64,000 nucleotides of DNA from Bifidobacterium asteroides. Lineage in GTDB: Bacteria; Actinomycetota; Actinomycetes; Actinomycetales; Bifidobacteriaceae. Position 1 is the first letter of the stretch, and each line of letters opens with the position of its first letter. The stretch lies in NCBI RefSeq assembly GCF_019469425.1, contig NZ_CP048272.1, positions 2,169,707 to 2,233,706 of the forward strand, written 5' to 3'. This document shows, piece after piece, positions 19,759-27,566 of this stretch. The notes under the pieces were generated by a model. It saw only the letters and a list, made by a program, of their open reading frames with translations, was not told the DNA's origin and ran no database searches. Made by a program: the position numbers and the translations under genes.

Positions 19759-21162
19759 ATGAGCGAATCCATCACCACCGAGACTACCGAAGCGACCGTT
19801 GATGAAAACCGCCGCAGCACCAAGCGGGCCCTGCCGGCCCTGCTGACCATCTTCCTGCTGGGCACACTGATGATCCAAGCCTTTAACCTGGTCTTCCAGA
19901 ACGTGGGCGACTCCTTGGGAATGTCCGCCAACGCCTCGCTGATCAGCACCCTGCCTGGCATCGTCCTGGGCGTGGTCTGCATGCTCTACGGAACCCTCTG
20001 CGACTACATCTCCCCTCGGAAGATGACCCTGTTCGGCGTGGGCGCCCTGATCATCGGCAGCCTCCTGGGCTTCTTCGGCGCATCGAATTTCTGGGCCGTG
20101 GTCCTGGCCCGCATGATCCAGACTGCGGGTGGCCAGGTGGCCGGCTCGGTCTTCCTGGTCATGGCCATGAAATACCTGAGCGACAAGGAGCGCGCCTTCT
20201 ATCTGGGTATCTTCAACGCCGTCTACTACGCCTCCTCTGCGGTGGGCATCTTCGCCGGCGGCCTGATCACCTCCATCGATTGGCGCTACCTCTTCCTGGT
20301 ACCGCTGGTCTCCATTCTCCTGATCCCTCCGGTGCTCAAGTACACGCCTGACACCGGCATCAAGGGTGAGCGCATCGACGTCTTCGGCATCGCCCTGTTC
20401 GCGCTGATCGCCGGGTTCGTGGCCGTCTACTTCTCCTTCCCAGCCACCTGGATGCTGGGGGTGCTGGCCGTCCTGATCCTGATCTTTGCCGGCTATGTCT
20501 GGAAGGGCGCCAACCCCTTCCTGAGCCGAGGGTTCGTGACCAACGGCGCCTACATGGCTGTCCTGCTGGCCCTCTTCGTCTTCTACTTCTTCAACTTTGC
20601 CTGCGTGCCCATCTACAACGTGATCGGCGACCGGATCTACGGGATCTCCCTGAGCCAGGTCTCCCTCTGCCTGACAATCGTCTACATCGTGGCCACCCTG
20701 GTGGGCTGCCTGTCCGGAGTCATCATGAACGCCATGGGACGCCTGCCTATGCTGATCCTGTCCGCACTGCTCATGATCGCCGGAGCCGTAGGGTCGGCCC
20801 TTTCGCTCACCTCGGGCTTCTGGGTCCTGACTGCGCTGGCTTCGGTCTTCATCGCCGGCATCACCATGTCCTACACACCCCTCTACGATTCCTTCTCGGC
20901 CACCCTGCCCGTGGACCAGAACGGACGCGGCATCGGCATTGGGGATCTGATGATGAATACCTCGGCCTCCATCGGCATGGCCGTCTACAGCGGACTCATG
21001 GCCAATCCCCAATTCGGGTCACATGCTCTGGGGGGTGTCAAGACCGGCATTCAGGCTCAGGTGGCCAACATGTTCTGGGTCATGGCACTGACCGCCCTGC
21101 TGGCCCTGATCATCGTGGCCGTCTTCCACAAGGCCATGTCAGCCAAGACTTCCCAGGAGTAA
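19759..21162 (+). CDS. MFS transporter, probable nucleoside-linked permease
   Basis: A 467-aa major facilitator protein with about 12 predicted helices after a 25-residue polar N-terminus. The first-loop motif is YGTLCDYISPRKMTLFG, and NAVYYASSAVGIFAGGLITSIDWRYLFLV is typical of drug:H+ antiporter-like MFS members. It starts 13 bp after the nucleoside hydrolase stop, with AAGGA upstream, so co-expression is certain enough to suggest that it carries a nucleoside or its breakdown product; no family motif proves the substrate. A strong terminator lies about 200 bp downstream. Confidence 0.88.
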   Translation: MSESITTETTEATVDENRRSTKRALPALLTIFLLGTLMIQAFNLVFQNVGDSLGMSANASLISTLPGIVLGVVCMLYGTLCDYISPRKMTLFGVGALIIGSLLGFFGASNFWAVVLARMIQTAGGQVAGSVFLVMAMKYLSDKERAFYLGIFNAVYYASSAVGIFAGGLITSIDWRYLFLVPLVSILLIPPVLKYTPDTGIKGERIDVFGIALFALIAGFVAVYFSFPATWMLGVLAVLILIFAGYVWKGANPFLSRGFVTNGAYMAVLLALFVFYFFNFACVPIYNVIGDRIYGISLSQVSLCLTIVYIVATLVGCLSGVIMNAMGRLPMLILSALLMIAGAVGSALSLTSGFWVLTALASVFIAGITMSYTPLYDSFSATLPVDQNGRGIGIGDLMMNTSASIGMAVYSGLMANPQFGSHALGGVKTGIQAQVANMFWVMALTALLALIIVAVFHKAMSAKTSQE

Positions 21163-21369
21163 GGCTGGTGTGGCTCACGCATACTTGGTCAGGCAGCCGC
21201 ACGGCTCGGTCCGCCCTTCCCAGGTTTTGGGATGAGCCAGGCCCAAGCGCGGCACCCGACCGCACGAACCGGGGAGGGAGCGGGATTCGTACTACTTTCG
21301 GCAATGTGATAGTCCCCCTCTTCCCTCAGCCGCCGAAAGTGAGATGATCGCTGATCCCTCCCCCACGGA

Positions 21370-21406
21370 GAGCCCCCGCCATTGCCATAACTGGCGGGGG
21401 CTCTTT
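21370..21406 (+). terminator. Strong intrinsic terminator
   Basis: A perfect 12-bp GC-rich stem (21370-21381 with 21392-21403), 10-base loop, then TTT. It closes the nucleoside hydrolase-MFS transcript, about 200 bp after the MFS stop. I see nothing recognisable between 21163 and 21369. Confidence 0.85.
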
Positions 21407-21551
21407 CATATCTACGCCCGACAAGAACCGATTGGGGCGTTTGACAGCGGCAGGCTCCTGGTATGGACTGCATGCCTGCCGGCGCCCGCTGTAACGGCTC
21501 TCGTAAAAGCGGATGCGGGAATGGCGAGCTACAGGCACCCTCGGCCAGAAG

Positions 21552-21569
21552 TGTTTGTGCGCGTGGTAC
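21552..21569 (+). promoter_or_regulatory. Upstream element shared by the two RCC1 surface loci
   Basis: One copy of an 18-base element fitting YGTTYGYGCGMKTRRTAY. Three more copies lie upstream of the second locus (38864, 38932, 38981). Here it ends about 100 bases before the ATG. It may contain a promoter: TGGTACGGT resembles an extended -10. Confidence 0.6.
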
Positions 21570-21581
21570 GGTGGTAGGAAC

Positions 21582-21618
21582 GGCCGGGCTGTCCCCGGCG
21601 CGTGGCCACAGCCCGGCC
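21582..21618 (+). other. GC-rich 11-bp stem-loop in the leader of the RCC1 gene
   Basis: GGCCGGGCTGT (21582-21592) pairs perfectly with ACAGCCCGGCC (21608-21618). There is no T run, so it is more likely an mRNA leader structure than a terminator. It sits between the shared upstream element and the ribosome site of the surface-protein gene. Confidence 0.55.
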
Positions 21619-21670
21619 AGGGGGGATCTGACGGGCATGACTAAAAGTTGGGGAGGGGGATTTCTCTATT

Positions 21671-22942
21671 ATGCGTCAGCGTCCGAGCTTGGCGGCCGCC
21701 GCTCTGGCCATCCTCCTGGCCCTGTCCTGCGCTCCTGCCCTGGCCGGAGGATCCAGCAGCCCATCGGGAGCAGCCACACCCGCCACCCTGGAAAACGCCG
21801 GGAAGCAGGACCCCGAAGCCCCCCGCCCGGATAGCCGGCAGCCCGATGCCGCTGGCAGCACGCTGACTGCCACCCCGCCAGCCCCTTCATCCCCGCTGTC
21901 CGCCTCCTCCCCACTGCCGTCATCCTCCCCCCTGGCCGCGCCCGACGCTCCCGGCAGCCGACCGCGGGCCCGGTCGTCCGCAGTCTGGACGGTCAGTTTC
22001 GACCCGGCCGGTGGCAGCAGCGTCGGCCAGCAGGCCATCCCCGACAGGGGCCAGGCCAGCCGGCCCAGCCCCGACCCGTCCAAGGACGGATACCTGTTCG
22101 ACGGCTGGTTCCAAGGCAACATTGCCTACGACTTCAACCAGCCCGTCACCAGCAGCATCACCCTCACCGCCCGATGGACCAGCGAGGACACGCAGCACTG
22201 GGCCATCAGCCCCAGCCAAGGACCCACAGCCGGAAACACCAAAACCACCCTCACCCCGCCCAAGCCAAGAGGCATCCGCTTCAGCCAAATCAGCCTGGGC
22301 TGGTTTCATTCTGCAGCCATAGGCTCCGACGGGAATCTCTACACCTGGGGAAGCAATGGCCACGGCCAGCTGGGCGACGGCACCACCGCCGACAAGCACA
22401 CGCCGACCCAAGTCGGCAAGCCCCAAGGCGCAGCAGACGGGTTCACCTGGAAACAAACCAGCCTAGGAGAGAACCATTCCGCAGCATTAGGCTCCGACGG
22501 CCAGCTCTACGCCTGGGGAAGCAACAGCAGCGGCCAGCTGGGGCGTGAACCCTCCAACGCCTGGCCGGCCAGCCGGCCAGGACCGGTCGGCTTCCCCGGA
22601 AAACCACAAGCCACCAGCATCTGCTTCGACCAAACCCGGCAACAAGGCGCCTGCCTTGCCGCCGGCAAAAACCTGACGCCCAACCCCGACGGCACCTGGA
22701 ACGCCACCACGCCCGCCTACACGCCAGGCCCCGTCCCCGCAGCCATCGACTGGACCCAGGACGGCAGACAGCAGCAAACCGACACAAGCAACACCTACCG
22801 GTACCTGTCCATCGCCAGCCTGCCCCTGACCGGAGGAAACGGCATGCTCCTCCTGCTCGCCACAGGACTGCTCGCCGCAGGAGCCGCCGCAGCCGCCAAA
22901 AACCGACGACAACAAACCCAAACAAACACTTCACACGAGTAA
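21671..22942 (+). CDS. LPXTG-anchored surface protein with InlB-type and RCC1 repeats
   Basis: A 423-aa exported protein. Residues 1-25 form a signal peptide ending ALAGG; a Pro/Ser/Ala-rich segment follows to about 100. Next is an InlB B-repeat/Flg_new-like module (about 102-170: VSFDPAGGSSVGQQ ... DGYLFDGWFQGN ... ITLTARWT), then two RCC1-type repeats (HSAAIGSDGNLYTWGSN..GQLG and HSAALGSDGQLYAWGSN..GQLG, about 205-300). After a linker come the sorting motif LPLTG (384-388), a hydrophobic helix and a basic tail. It is thus predicted to be attached to peptidoglycan by sortase. RCC1 modules form beta-propeller blades; two alone cannot close a propeller, so assembly or another fold is open. Function is unknown; adhesion is a guess. 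GGGGAGGGGG lies 10 bases before the ATG. The 3' third is almost identical to a second locus at 39.7-40.1 kb. Confidence 0.85.
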   Translation: MRQRPSLAAAALAILLALSCAPALAGGSSSPSGAATPATLENAGKQDPEAPRPDSRQPDAAGSTLTATPPAPSSPLSASSPLPSSSPLAAPDAPGSRPRARSSAVWTVSFDPAGGSSVGQQAIPDRGQASRPSPDPSKDGYLFDGWFQGNIAYDFNQPVTSSITLTARWTSEDTQHWAISPSQGPTAGNTKTTLTPPKPRGIRFSQISLGWFHSAAIGSDGNLYTWGSNGHGQLGDGTTADKHTPTQVGKPQGAADGFTWKQTSLGENHSAALGSDGQLYAWGSNSSGQLGREPSNAWPASRPGPVGFPGKPQATSICFDQTRQQGACLAAGKNLTPNPDGTWNATTPAYTPGPVPAAIDWTQDGRQQQTDTSNTYRYLSIASLPLTGGNGMLLLLATGLLAAGAAAAAKNRRQQTQTNTSHE

Positions 22943-22958
22943 GCAGCCCGGGCCACAC
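22505..22958 (+). repeat. Long direct repeat, copy 1 (3' end of RCC1 gene)
   Basis: This segment aligns without gaps to 39712-40165 (offset 17207). By eye I count ten mismatches up to the stop codon, only five of them after 22541. It covers the end of an RCC1 repeat, the linker, LPLTG anchor, stop and some 3' flank. Confidence 0.9.
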
Positions 22959-23500
22959 ACCCCCAACACCTGCGGATCATGAGAACCAGGGGGCTGCAAC
23001 GCAGAGAGGCCCCAAGCCCGCGCGCAATGCCGGCCCTCGGCACTAGCCCACTGCACACCCCTCCATGGCTAGTCTCCCACGTCTCCTCACTCGTCAGCCT
23101 GGGGAAGAGACAGACCCCATCACGACCCTTGAAAGAAACCGTCAGACATAAGCCCACCAAGGCACGGCCCATTCGGCATTCGCTGCTTCGCCTGAACCAT
23201 CGGAACAGTGCTGACCGCCCCAGAACGAAGAGAACCCGGCGGTGCATAAACACCGCCGGGCGAGAGAGAAGAAAGGGAATTCAGTTGTCGGGCGGAGGTC
23301 AACCGCCTGGTCGGTTTTTAAGCCAACATCTATAGTAAAGAACAGCCACCTTGTAAGGACTATAGGGTTTTCTGAAAAACTTCTGTGAATCCGAAAGGCC
23401 CAAACCTGCGGGCAGGGAGCTGAACCTGGTCAACGGCCGTCACAGGGCTGGCTAGACTGGAAAGGGCCCACCCTGACGACTCTGAAGGAGATACCAAGGC
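22943..23500. other. Intergenic region with hairpins
   Basis: A 558-bp stretch without a convincing gene. It contains a perfect 10-bp hairpin (CCCGGCGGTG 23235-23244 / 23251-23260) and a short 5-bp hairpin followed by T bases (23301-23305 / 23312-23316), possibly a weak terminator before dcd. Small open frames here have no recognisable content. Confidence 0.5.
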
Positions 23501-24082
23501 ATGTTGCTCAGCGACCATGACATCCTGGATGCCCACCAGGCAGGACATCTGAATCTGGACCCTTGGACACCGGCCATGGTCCAGCCCTCCAGCGTGGATG
23601 TTCGCCTGGACCGTTATTTTCGAGTCTTCAACAACCATCAATACACCTATGTGGATCCGGCTGAGGACCAGGGGGCATTGACTGAGCAGTTCGAGGTGCC
23701 CAAGGGAGAACCCTGGATCCTGCACCCTGGAGAATTCGTCCTGGGCTCCACCTGGGAGCATGTCAGGCTGGACTCCACCCTGGCTGCCCGCCTGGAGGGC
23801 AAGAGTTCGCTGGGGCGCCTGGGGATCCTGACCCATTCCACCGCCGGATTCGTCGACCCGGGCTTTACGGGGCATATCACCCTGGAGCTGTCCAACGTGA
23901 GCACCTTGCCGGTCAAGCTTTGGCCTGGCATGAAGATCGGCCAAATGTGCTTCTTCCAGCTCTCCTCGCCCGCCCAGTACCCTTATGGGTCCAAGCACAA
24001 TGGCTCCCACTACCAGGGCCAGCGCGGGCCAACCCCCTCCCGCTCCTACATCAATTTCTACAAGGCCGACGTTTCGGACTGA
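23501..24082 (+). CDS. dcd: dCTP deaminase (probably bifunctional dCTP deaminase/dUTPase)
   Basis: A 193-aa homotrimeric enzyme of pyrimidine deoxynucleotide synthesis. Family motifs: N-terminal [28 protein letters not shown], and the substrate-binding [33 protein letters not shown]. Actinobacterial homologues (e.g. in M. tuberculosis) often convert dCTP directly to dUMP; the sequence fits that branch, but bifunctionality is not proven here. GAAGGAG lies 10 bases upstream of the ATG. It stands alone on the plus strand. Confidence 0.95.
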   Translation: MLLSDHDILDAHQAGHLNLDPWTPAMVQPSSVDVRLDRYFRVFNNHQYTYVDPAEDQGALTEQFEVPKGEPWILHPGEFVLGSTWEHVRLDSTLAARLEGKSSLGRLGILTHSTAGFVDPGFTGHITLELSNVSTLPVKLWPGMKIGQMCFFQLSSPAQYPYGSKHNGSHYQGQRGPTPSRSYINFYKADVSD

Positions 24083-24213
24083 CGAAGCAAAATGACTGAA
24101 CTTGTATGAAGCCTGCATGGCGGCATTGACGCAAAGAGCCAGAATGCCGCTACATGAGCTCAACGGCCTGTTCATCCTGGTTTTCATAAGCCGCACTCAT
24201 TGGGATTCAAATA

Positions 24214-24223
24214 CCCCCCCCCC
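24214..24223. repeat. Poly-C homopolymer (10 C)
   Basis: An uninterrupted run of 10 C, about 130 bases after the dcd stop on the coding strand. Confidence 0.85.
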
Positions 24224-24273
24224 GCTATGAAGCGTATGAGCAGGGCAAACATAAACCCGCGTTTTCTGCGGGC

Positions 24274-24495
24274 TCATCCGCAGAATAGAATCGGTACTTC
24301 ACTCAACGAAGTACCCAGCTTGCTCGATATCTCACTTGATAATTTGCATACAATCTGACCAAGCAGAAGGCTAATGAATTGCGGCCAGGCTTCAGGCTGG
24401 AGAGGGATGGCGCCAAAGACCTCGCCCATCTTGGAGCAGAATGGGTAGCGCAGGAACTTGCGGATATCGTTGAAAATGCCGCAGTCCTCCCGCAC
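24274..24495 (-). pseudogene. Possible remnant of an unrecognised gene
   Basis: A 73-codon minus-strand frame with protein-like composition (a hydrophobic stretch PQFISLLLGQIVCKL, Cys residues, and a lower G+C than its neighbours). The same frame is open about 16 codons upstream of its first start. I do not recognise the product. It could be the tail of a lost regulator or mobile-element gene, or simply chance; no clear ribosome site is visible. Confidence 0.25.
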
Positions 24496-24620
24496 AGCCT
24501 TGACAATGTCCTGGTCCTGGCCATGCCGCTCTCCCGCTCATGTCCCTTGACTTCAAGCCCACTTGAAGGCGTACGGATAAAGAGACAACTGACCACCGAC
24601 AACTCGCCACGGGAGAATGG

Positions 24621-25265
24621 ATGACCAATCTGCTGACACTGGGCGCCAACGGTCGTATAGCCCGCCTGGTCCGGAAGGACCTGCTGACCGGTGAAAACGA
24701 CACGCACCTGACCGAGTACCTGCGCATCGCCGACCGACTGCCCGTCCTTGACCCGACCAGGGAAACCACCATCGAGGGGGACGTGAACGACTATCCCCGC
24801 CTTGTTCATGCAATGCAGGGCCAGGATATCGTCCTGGCCGATCTTGGCGGGCAATTCGAGCCCATGGCCGACAACACGGTCCGGGCCATGGACCAGGCAG
24901 GGGTCAAGCGCCTGATCTGGATTACCGGACTCGGGCTCTACCATGAGGTGCCGGGCGAATTCGGCCGTTGGGTCGAAGAGTCCTGCGGTCATGAGGTCAT
25001 GGAGGACACCCGCCGGGCAGGACGTCTCATCGAAGATTCCGACCTGGACTACACGATCATCCGCGCCGCCTACATGGATGACCAGCCCGACCGTGACTAC
25101 GAACTGACTGAGAAAGGTCAACCGTACAGAGGGACGACCGTGTCCCGGAACTCTATAGCGGACCTGATTGAAAAGATCCTGGCCGACCCGGCCGAGCACA
25201 GCCGAGCCAGTCTGGGCATATCCCGACCAGGCACCGATGGCGACAGGCCGGTCTGGGTGGGCTGA
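24621..25265 (+). CDS. NAD(P)-binding atypical SDR / NmrA-like oxidoreductase
   Basis: A 214-aa Rossmann-fold protein. The N-terminus MTNLLTLGANGRIARLV carries the GxxGxxA-type nucleotide-binding loop of atypical short-chain dehydrogenases, followed by IEGDVNDYPRLVHAMQGQDIVLADLGG and KRLIWITGLGLYHEVPG. The length and the missing classic YxxxK suggest the SDR_a5/NmrA-like group, whose members are NAD(P)H-dependent reductases or redox sensors. It lies about 100 bp before the CMD-cupin gene on the same strand, and the pair could act together in an oxidative or electrophile response. The substrate is unknown. Confidence 0.75.
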   Translation: MTNLLTLGANGRIARLVRKDLLTGENDTHLTEYLRIADRLPVLDPTRETTIEGDVNDYPRLVHAMQGQDIVLADLGGQFEPMADNTVRAMDQAGVKRLIWITGLGLYHEVPGEFGRWVEESCGHEVMEDTRRAGRLIEDSDLDYTIIRAAYMDDQPDRDYELTEKGQPYRGTTVSRNSIADLIEKILADPAEHSRASLGISRPGTDGDRPVWVG

Positions 25266-25367
25266 CGGCGTTCCCAACATCCAGGTGCTCTGACCCGCAG
25301 CAACCCAAAGACCCGAATATCGTAGATATGCCAAAATGACGGCGGACATGAAAGAAGGAGAACTATC

Positions 25368-26135
25368 ATGGCAATCAAACAGACGGCCGGGCACGATCAG
25401 CTCGGCGACTTCGCACCCCTCTTCGCCCACTTCAACGACGACGTGCTTTTCGGCCAGGTTTGGTCCCGCGAGGAGGAACTCTCGGCCCACGACCGGAGCA
25501 TGATCACCTGCGCCGGGCTGATGGCCATGGGCCTCTTCCCCCAGCTGCAGAGCCACATGAACCTGGCCAAGCGCAATGGGGTCACCAGATCCGAAATGGT
25601 GGAACTAATCACCCAGCTGGCCTTCTACGCCGGCTGGCCCAAGGCCTGGAGCGCCTTCAACCTGGCCAAGGAGATCTTCGGCGATGAGGAAGCAACGGCG
25701 GACGCAGGCCGATCAGAGGCCATGAACCAGGCAGACGTCCTGCCCGACTCCGGCTTCTACCCCCTAGGGGACCCTGCCGATGGCCCCAACTTCACCGGTC
25801 ATGCCTGGCTGTACCACCTAACCGAACCAGATGTGGAATGCTCAGCAGGCAACGTCACCTTCGCCCCCGGCTGCTTCAACCGCTGGCACACCCACCCACA
25901 TGGCCAGCTCCTCCTGGTTACGGACGGTTTGGGCTGGGAGCAGGAAGAGGGCCGGAAGCCTCGGCACCTCAAGCCAGGCGATGTGGTCTTCTGCCCCGCA
26001 GGCGTCAGACACTGGCACGGGGCATCGAGGAACTCATCCATGACCCACGTCGCCGTCACCCCGGCCCGGGAAGGCCAGTCACCGGTCGAGTGGCTGGACT
26101 TCCCCGATTCCGAACAGGTGGCCGCCCTGGGTTGA
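25368..26135 (+). CDS. Carboxymuconolactone decarboxylase-cupin fusion protein
   Basis: A 255-aa protein made of two modules. Residues about 1-110 resemble the carboxymuconolactone decarboxylase/AhpD-like fold (LSAHDRSMITCAGLMAMGLFPQLQSHM ... ITQLAFYAGWPKAWSAFNLAKE). Residues about 125-250 form a cupin with metal-binding FNRWHTHPHGQLLLVTDGLGW and a second motif PGDVVFCPAGVRHWHG. Such fusions occur widely, often annotated as (R)-mandelonitrile lyase-like or quinone/peroxide-related, but the physiological substrate is rarely known. AGAAGGAGAAC precedes the ATG. A second, stand-alone member of the first family lies at 30.7-31.1 kb. Confidence 0.85.
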   Translation: MAIKQTAGHDQLGDFAPLFAHFNDDVLFGQVWSREEELSAHDRSMITCAGLMAMGLFPQLQSHMNLAKRNGVTRSEMVELITQLAFYAGWPKAWSAFNLAKEIFGDEEATADAGRSEAMNQADVLPDSGFYPLGDPADGPNFTGHAWLYHLTEPDVECSAGNVTFAPGCFNRWHTHPHGQLLLVTDGLGWEQEEGRKPRHLKPGDVVFCPAGVRHWHGASRNSSMTHVAVTPAREGQSPVEWLDFPDSEQVAALG

Positions 26136-26470
26136 ACCGCCTTATATGCCTAGACGGAAAATATCTCCAGCGGGAAGGACGATAATTCCAACCGAATCAT
26201 TGCTGTTTCACCCTTACTGCACGACCAGGCCATACTGCAGCTGATAGCCGCCGTTGGCTCAGCCGGTACCGACGGGCACGTGGCGACGGCAGACGCTCCA
26301 CCCAGCCTTTCGGCCGGGCCATCTTGGGCTCTTCGGACGAGGACAAATCCAGCAGCGTATCCGCAGGAACCTTCAGATGGCCTCCCTTCTCACCTTCCGG
26401 CGCGTGGATGCAGGAATGCGAGGTTGGTTGGCAGACCGGCCGGTTTCCGCCTGCCCCTAGTATGGAGAGC
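26136..26470. other. Intergenic region before rlmB
   Basis: 335 bases without a recognised feature. A minus-strand frame (26197-26550) crosses it and enters rlmB antisense; it has no family motifs and is treated as chance. Confidence 0.4.
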
Positions 26471-27463
26471 ATGGCTAACAAGAAAGGCCCGACCAAGGGT
26501 TCGGGCGGCAAGCACCGCAACAAACTGCGCGGCCGAGGGCCTACCCCCAAGGCTGAGGATCGCGTCTACCACAAGGCCTACAAGGCCCGGCAGGCGGCTC
26601 AGCGCAGACAAGCGGCCGATCCACGTCTGGCTGCCCGCCGCCGGGCCGACCGATTCACCTCTGATTCCGACGATCTGGTCATCGGCCGCAACGCAGTCTT
26701 GGAAGCCCTGCGTGTAGGCGTCCCGGCCAGCCAGCTCTATCTGGCCGCCCGGATGGACCATGACGACAGGACCAGAGAGATCGTGCGGCTGGCCGGGCAG
26801 GAGGGACTCAACCTGCTGGAAGCCGACCGCCTGGAGATGAACCGCATCGCCCGGTCCAGCAACCACCAAGGTGTGGTCCTCAAGGTGCAGCCTTACCAGT
26901 ACGCCTCCCTGCAGAGCCTGGTCGACAGGGCCGAAAAGCACGCAGCCGCCCTAGACGGGGCCGACCAGGAGACCAAGGTTGCCGCCCGCCCGCTGTTCAT
27001 CGCCCTGGATGGAGTAACCGATCCGCAGAATCTGGGGGCCGTGATCCGTTCAGCCGCAGCCTTCGGAGCCTCGGGAGTGGTTCTGCCCGAGCGCCGCAGC
27101 GCCTCGGTCACAGCTGCGGCCTGGAAGGTGTCTGCCGGAGCCGCCGCCCACCTGCCCGTGGCCCGTGTGGTCAATCTGACCAAGGCCATTCAAGGGCTCA
27201 AGGAACGCGGCTACTATGCGGTTGGCCTGGACGGCGCAGGCAGCGCCATAGTAGGCGAGACTGGCTTCGAGACTGATCCTCTTGTGGTGGTCCTAGGATC
27301 CGAGGGCAAGGGGCTGAGCCGCCTGGTCCGGGAGAACTGTGATGCCTTGGCCTCCATCCCCATCTCCAGCTCGGTGGAATCCCTGAACGCCTCAGTTGCA
27401 GCTGGCATCAGCCTTTACGCCGTAGCCATGGCACGCCGACGGTCCGCACACCAAGCCAAATAG
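26471..27463 (+). CDS. rlmB: 23S rRNA (guanosine-2'-O-)-methyltransferase, TrmH/SpoU family
   Basis: A 330-aa SPOUT methyltransferase that 2'-O-methylates a guanosine of 23S rRNA using SAM. A basic, Lys/Arg-rich N-terminal extension (about 1-60) is typical of actinobacterial RlmB. The substrate-binding domain (VIGRNAVLEALRVG) comes next, then the knotted catalytic domain with motifs LDGVTDPQNLGAVIRSAAAFGA, VVLGSEGKGLSRL and IPISSSVESLNASVAAGISLY. The frame is open upstream to 26324; the ATG at 26471 (with GGAG just ahead) gives the family-like MANKKGPTKGSGGKHR, although 26462 is possible. Confidence 0.93.
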   Translation: MANKKGPTKGSGGKHRNKLRGRGPTPKAEDRVYHKAYKARQAAQRRQAADPRLAARRRADRFTSDSDDLVIGRNAVLEALRVGVPASQLYLAARMDHDDRTREIVRLAGQEGLNLLEADRLEMNRIARSSNHQGVVLKVQPYQYASLQSLVDRAEKHAAALDGADQETKVAARPLFIALDGVTDPQNLGAVIRSAAAFGASGVVLPERRSASVTAAAWKVSAGAAAHLPVARVVNLTKAIQGLKERGYYAVGLDGAGSAIVGETGFETDPLVVVLGSEGKGLSRLVRENCDALASIPISSSVESLNASVAAGISLYAVAMARRRSAHQAK

Positions 27464-27566
27464 CCCTAGGTAGGCACCGGCAATCCGAAGACGGACAGAC
27501 CCAAGCGGCAACAGTCTGCGTGCAGCGGCCGGCATGCAGCGGACCCTTGCCGCACAAACTCAAGAG

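Larger units (their letters stand above)
24083..24620. other. Intergenic region with C tract, hairpins and a possible gene remnant
   Basis: A 538-bp stretch after dcd. It holds a run of 10 C (24214-24223), an 8-bp hairpin (TTCTGCGG 24264-24271 / CCGCAGAA 24278-24285), and a short minus-strand open frame described separately. No promoter could be assigned with confidence. Confidence 0.5.

Noticed and set aside
19696..21012. 438-codon antisense frame over the MFS gene
   Set aside because: Typical antisense shadow rich in Gly, Gln, Asp and His, without any domain.
21344..21577. 77-codon frame across the terminator after the MFS gene
   Set aside because: It reads through a perfect terminator stem and has no recognisable content.
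26197..26550. Minus-strand frame upstream of rlmB
   Set aside because: No family content; overlaps the rlmB start antisense.
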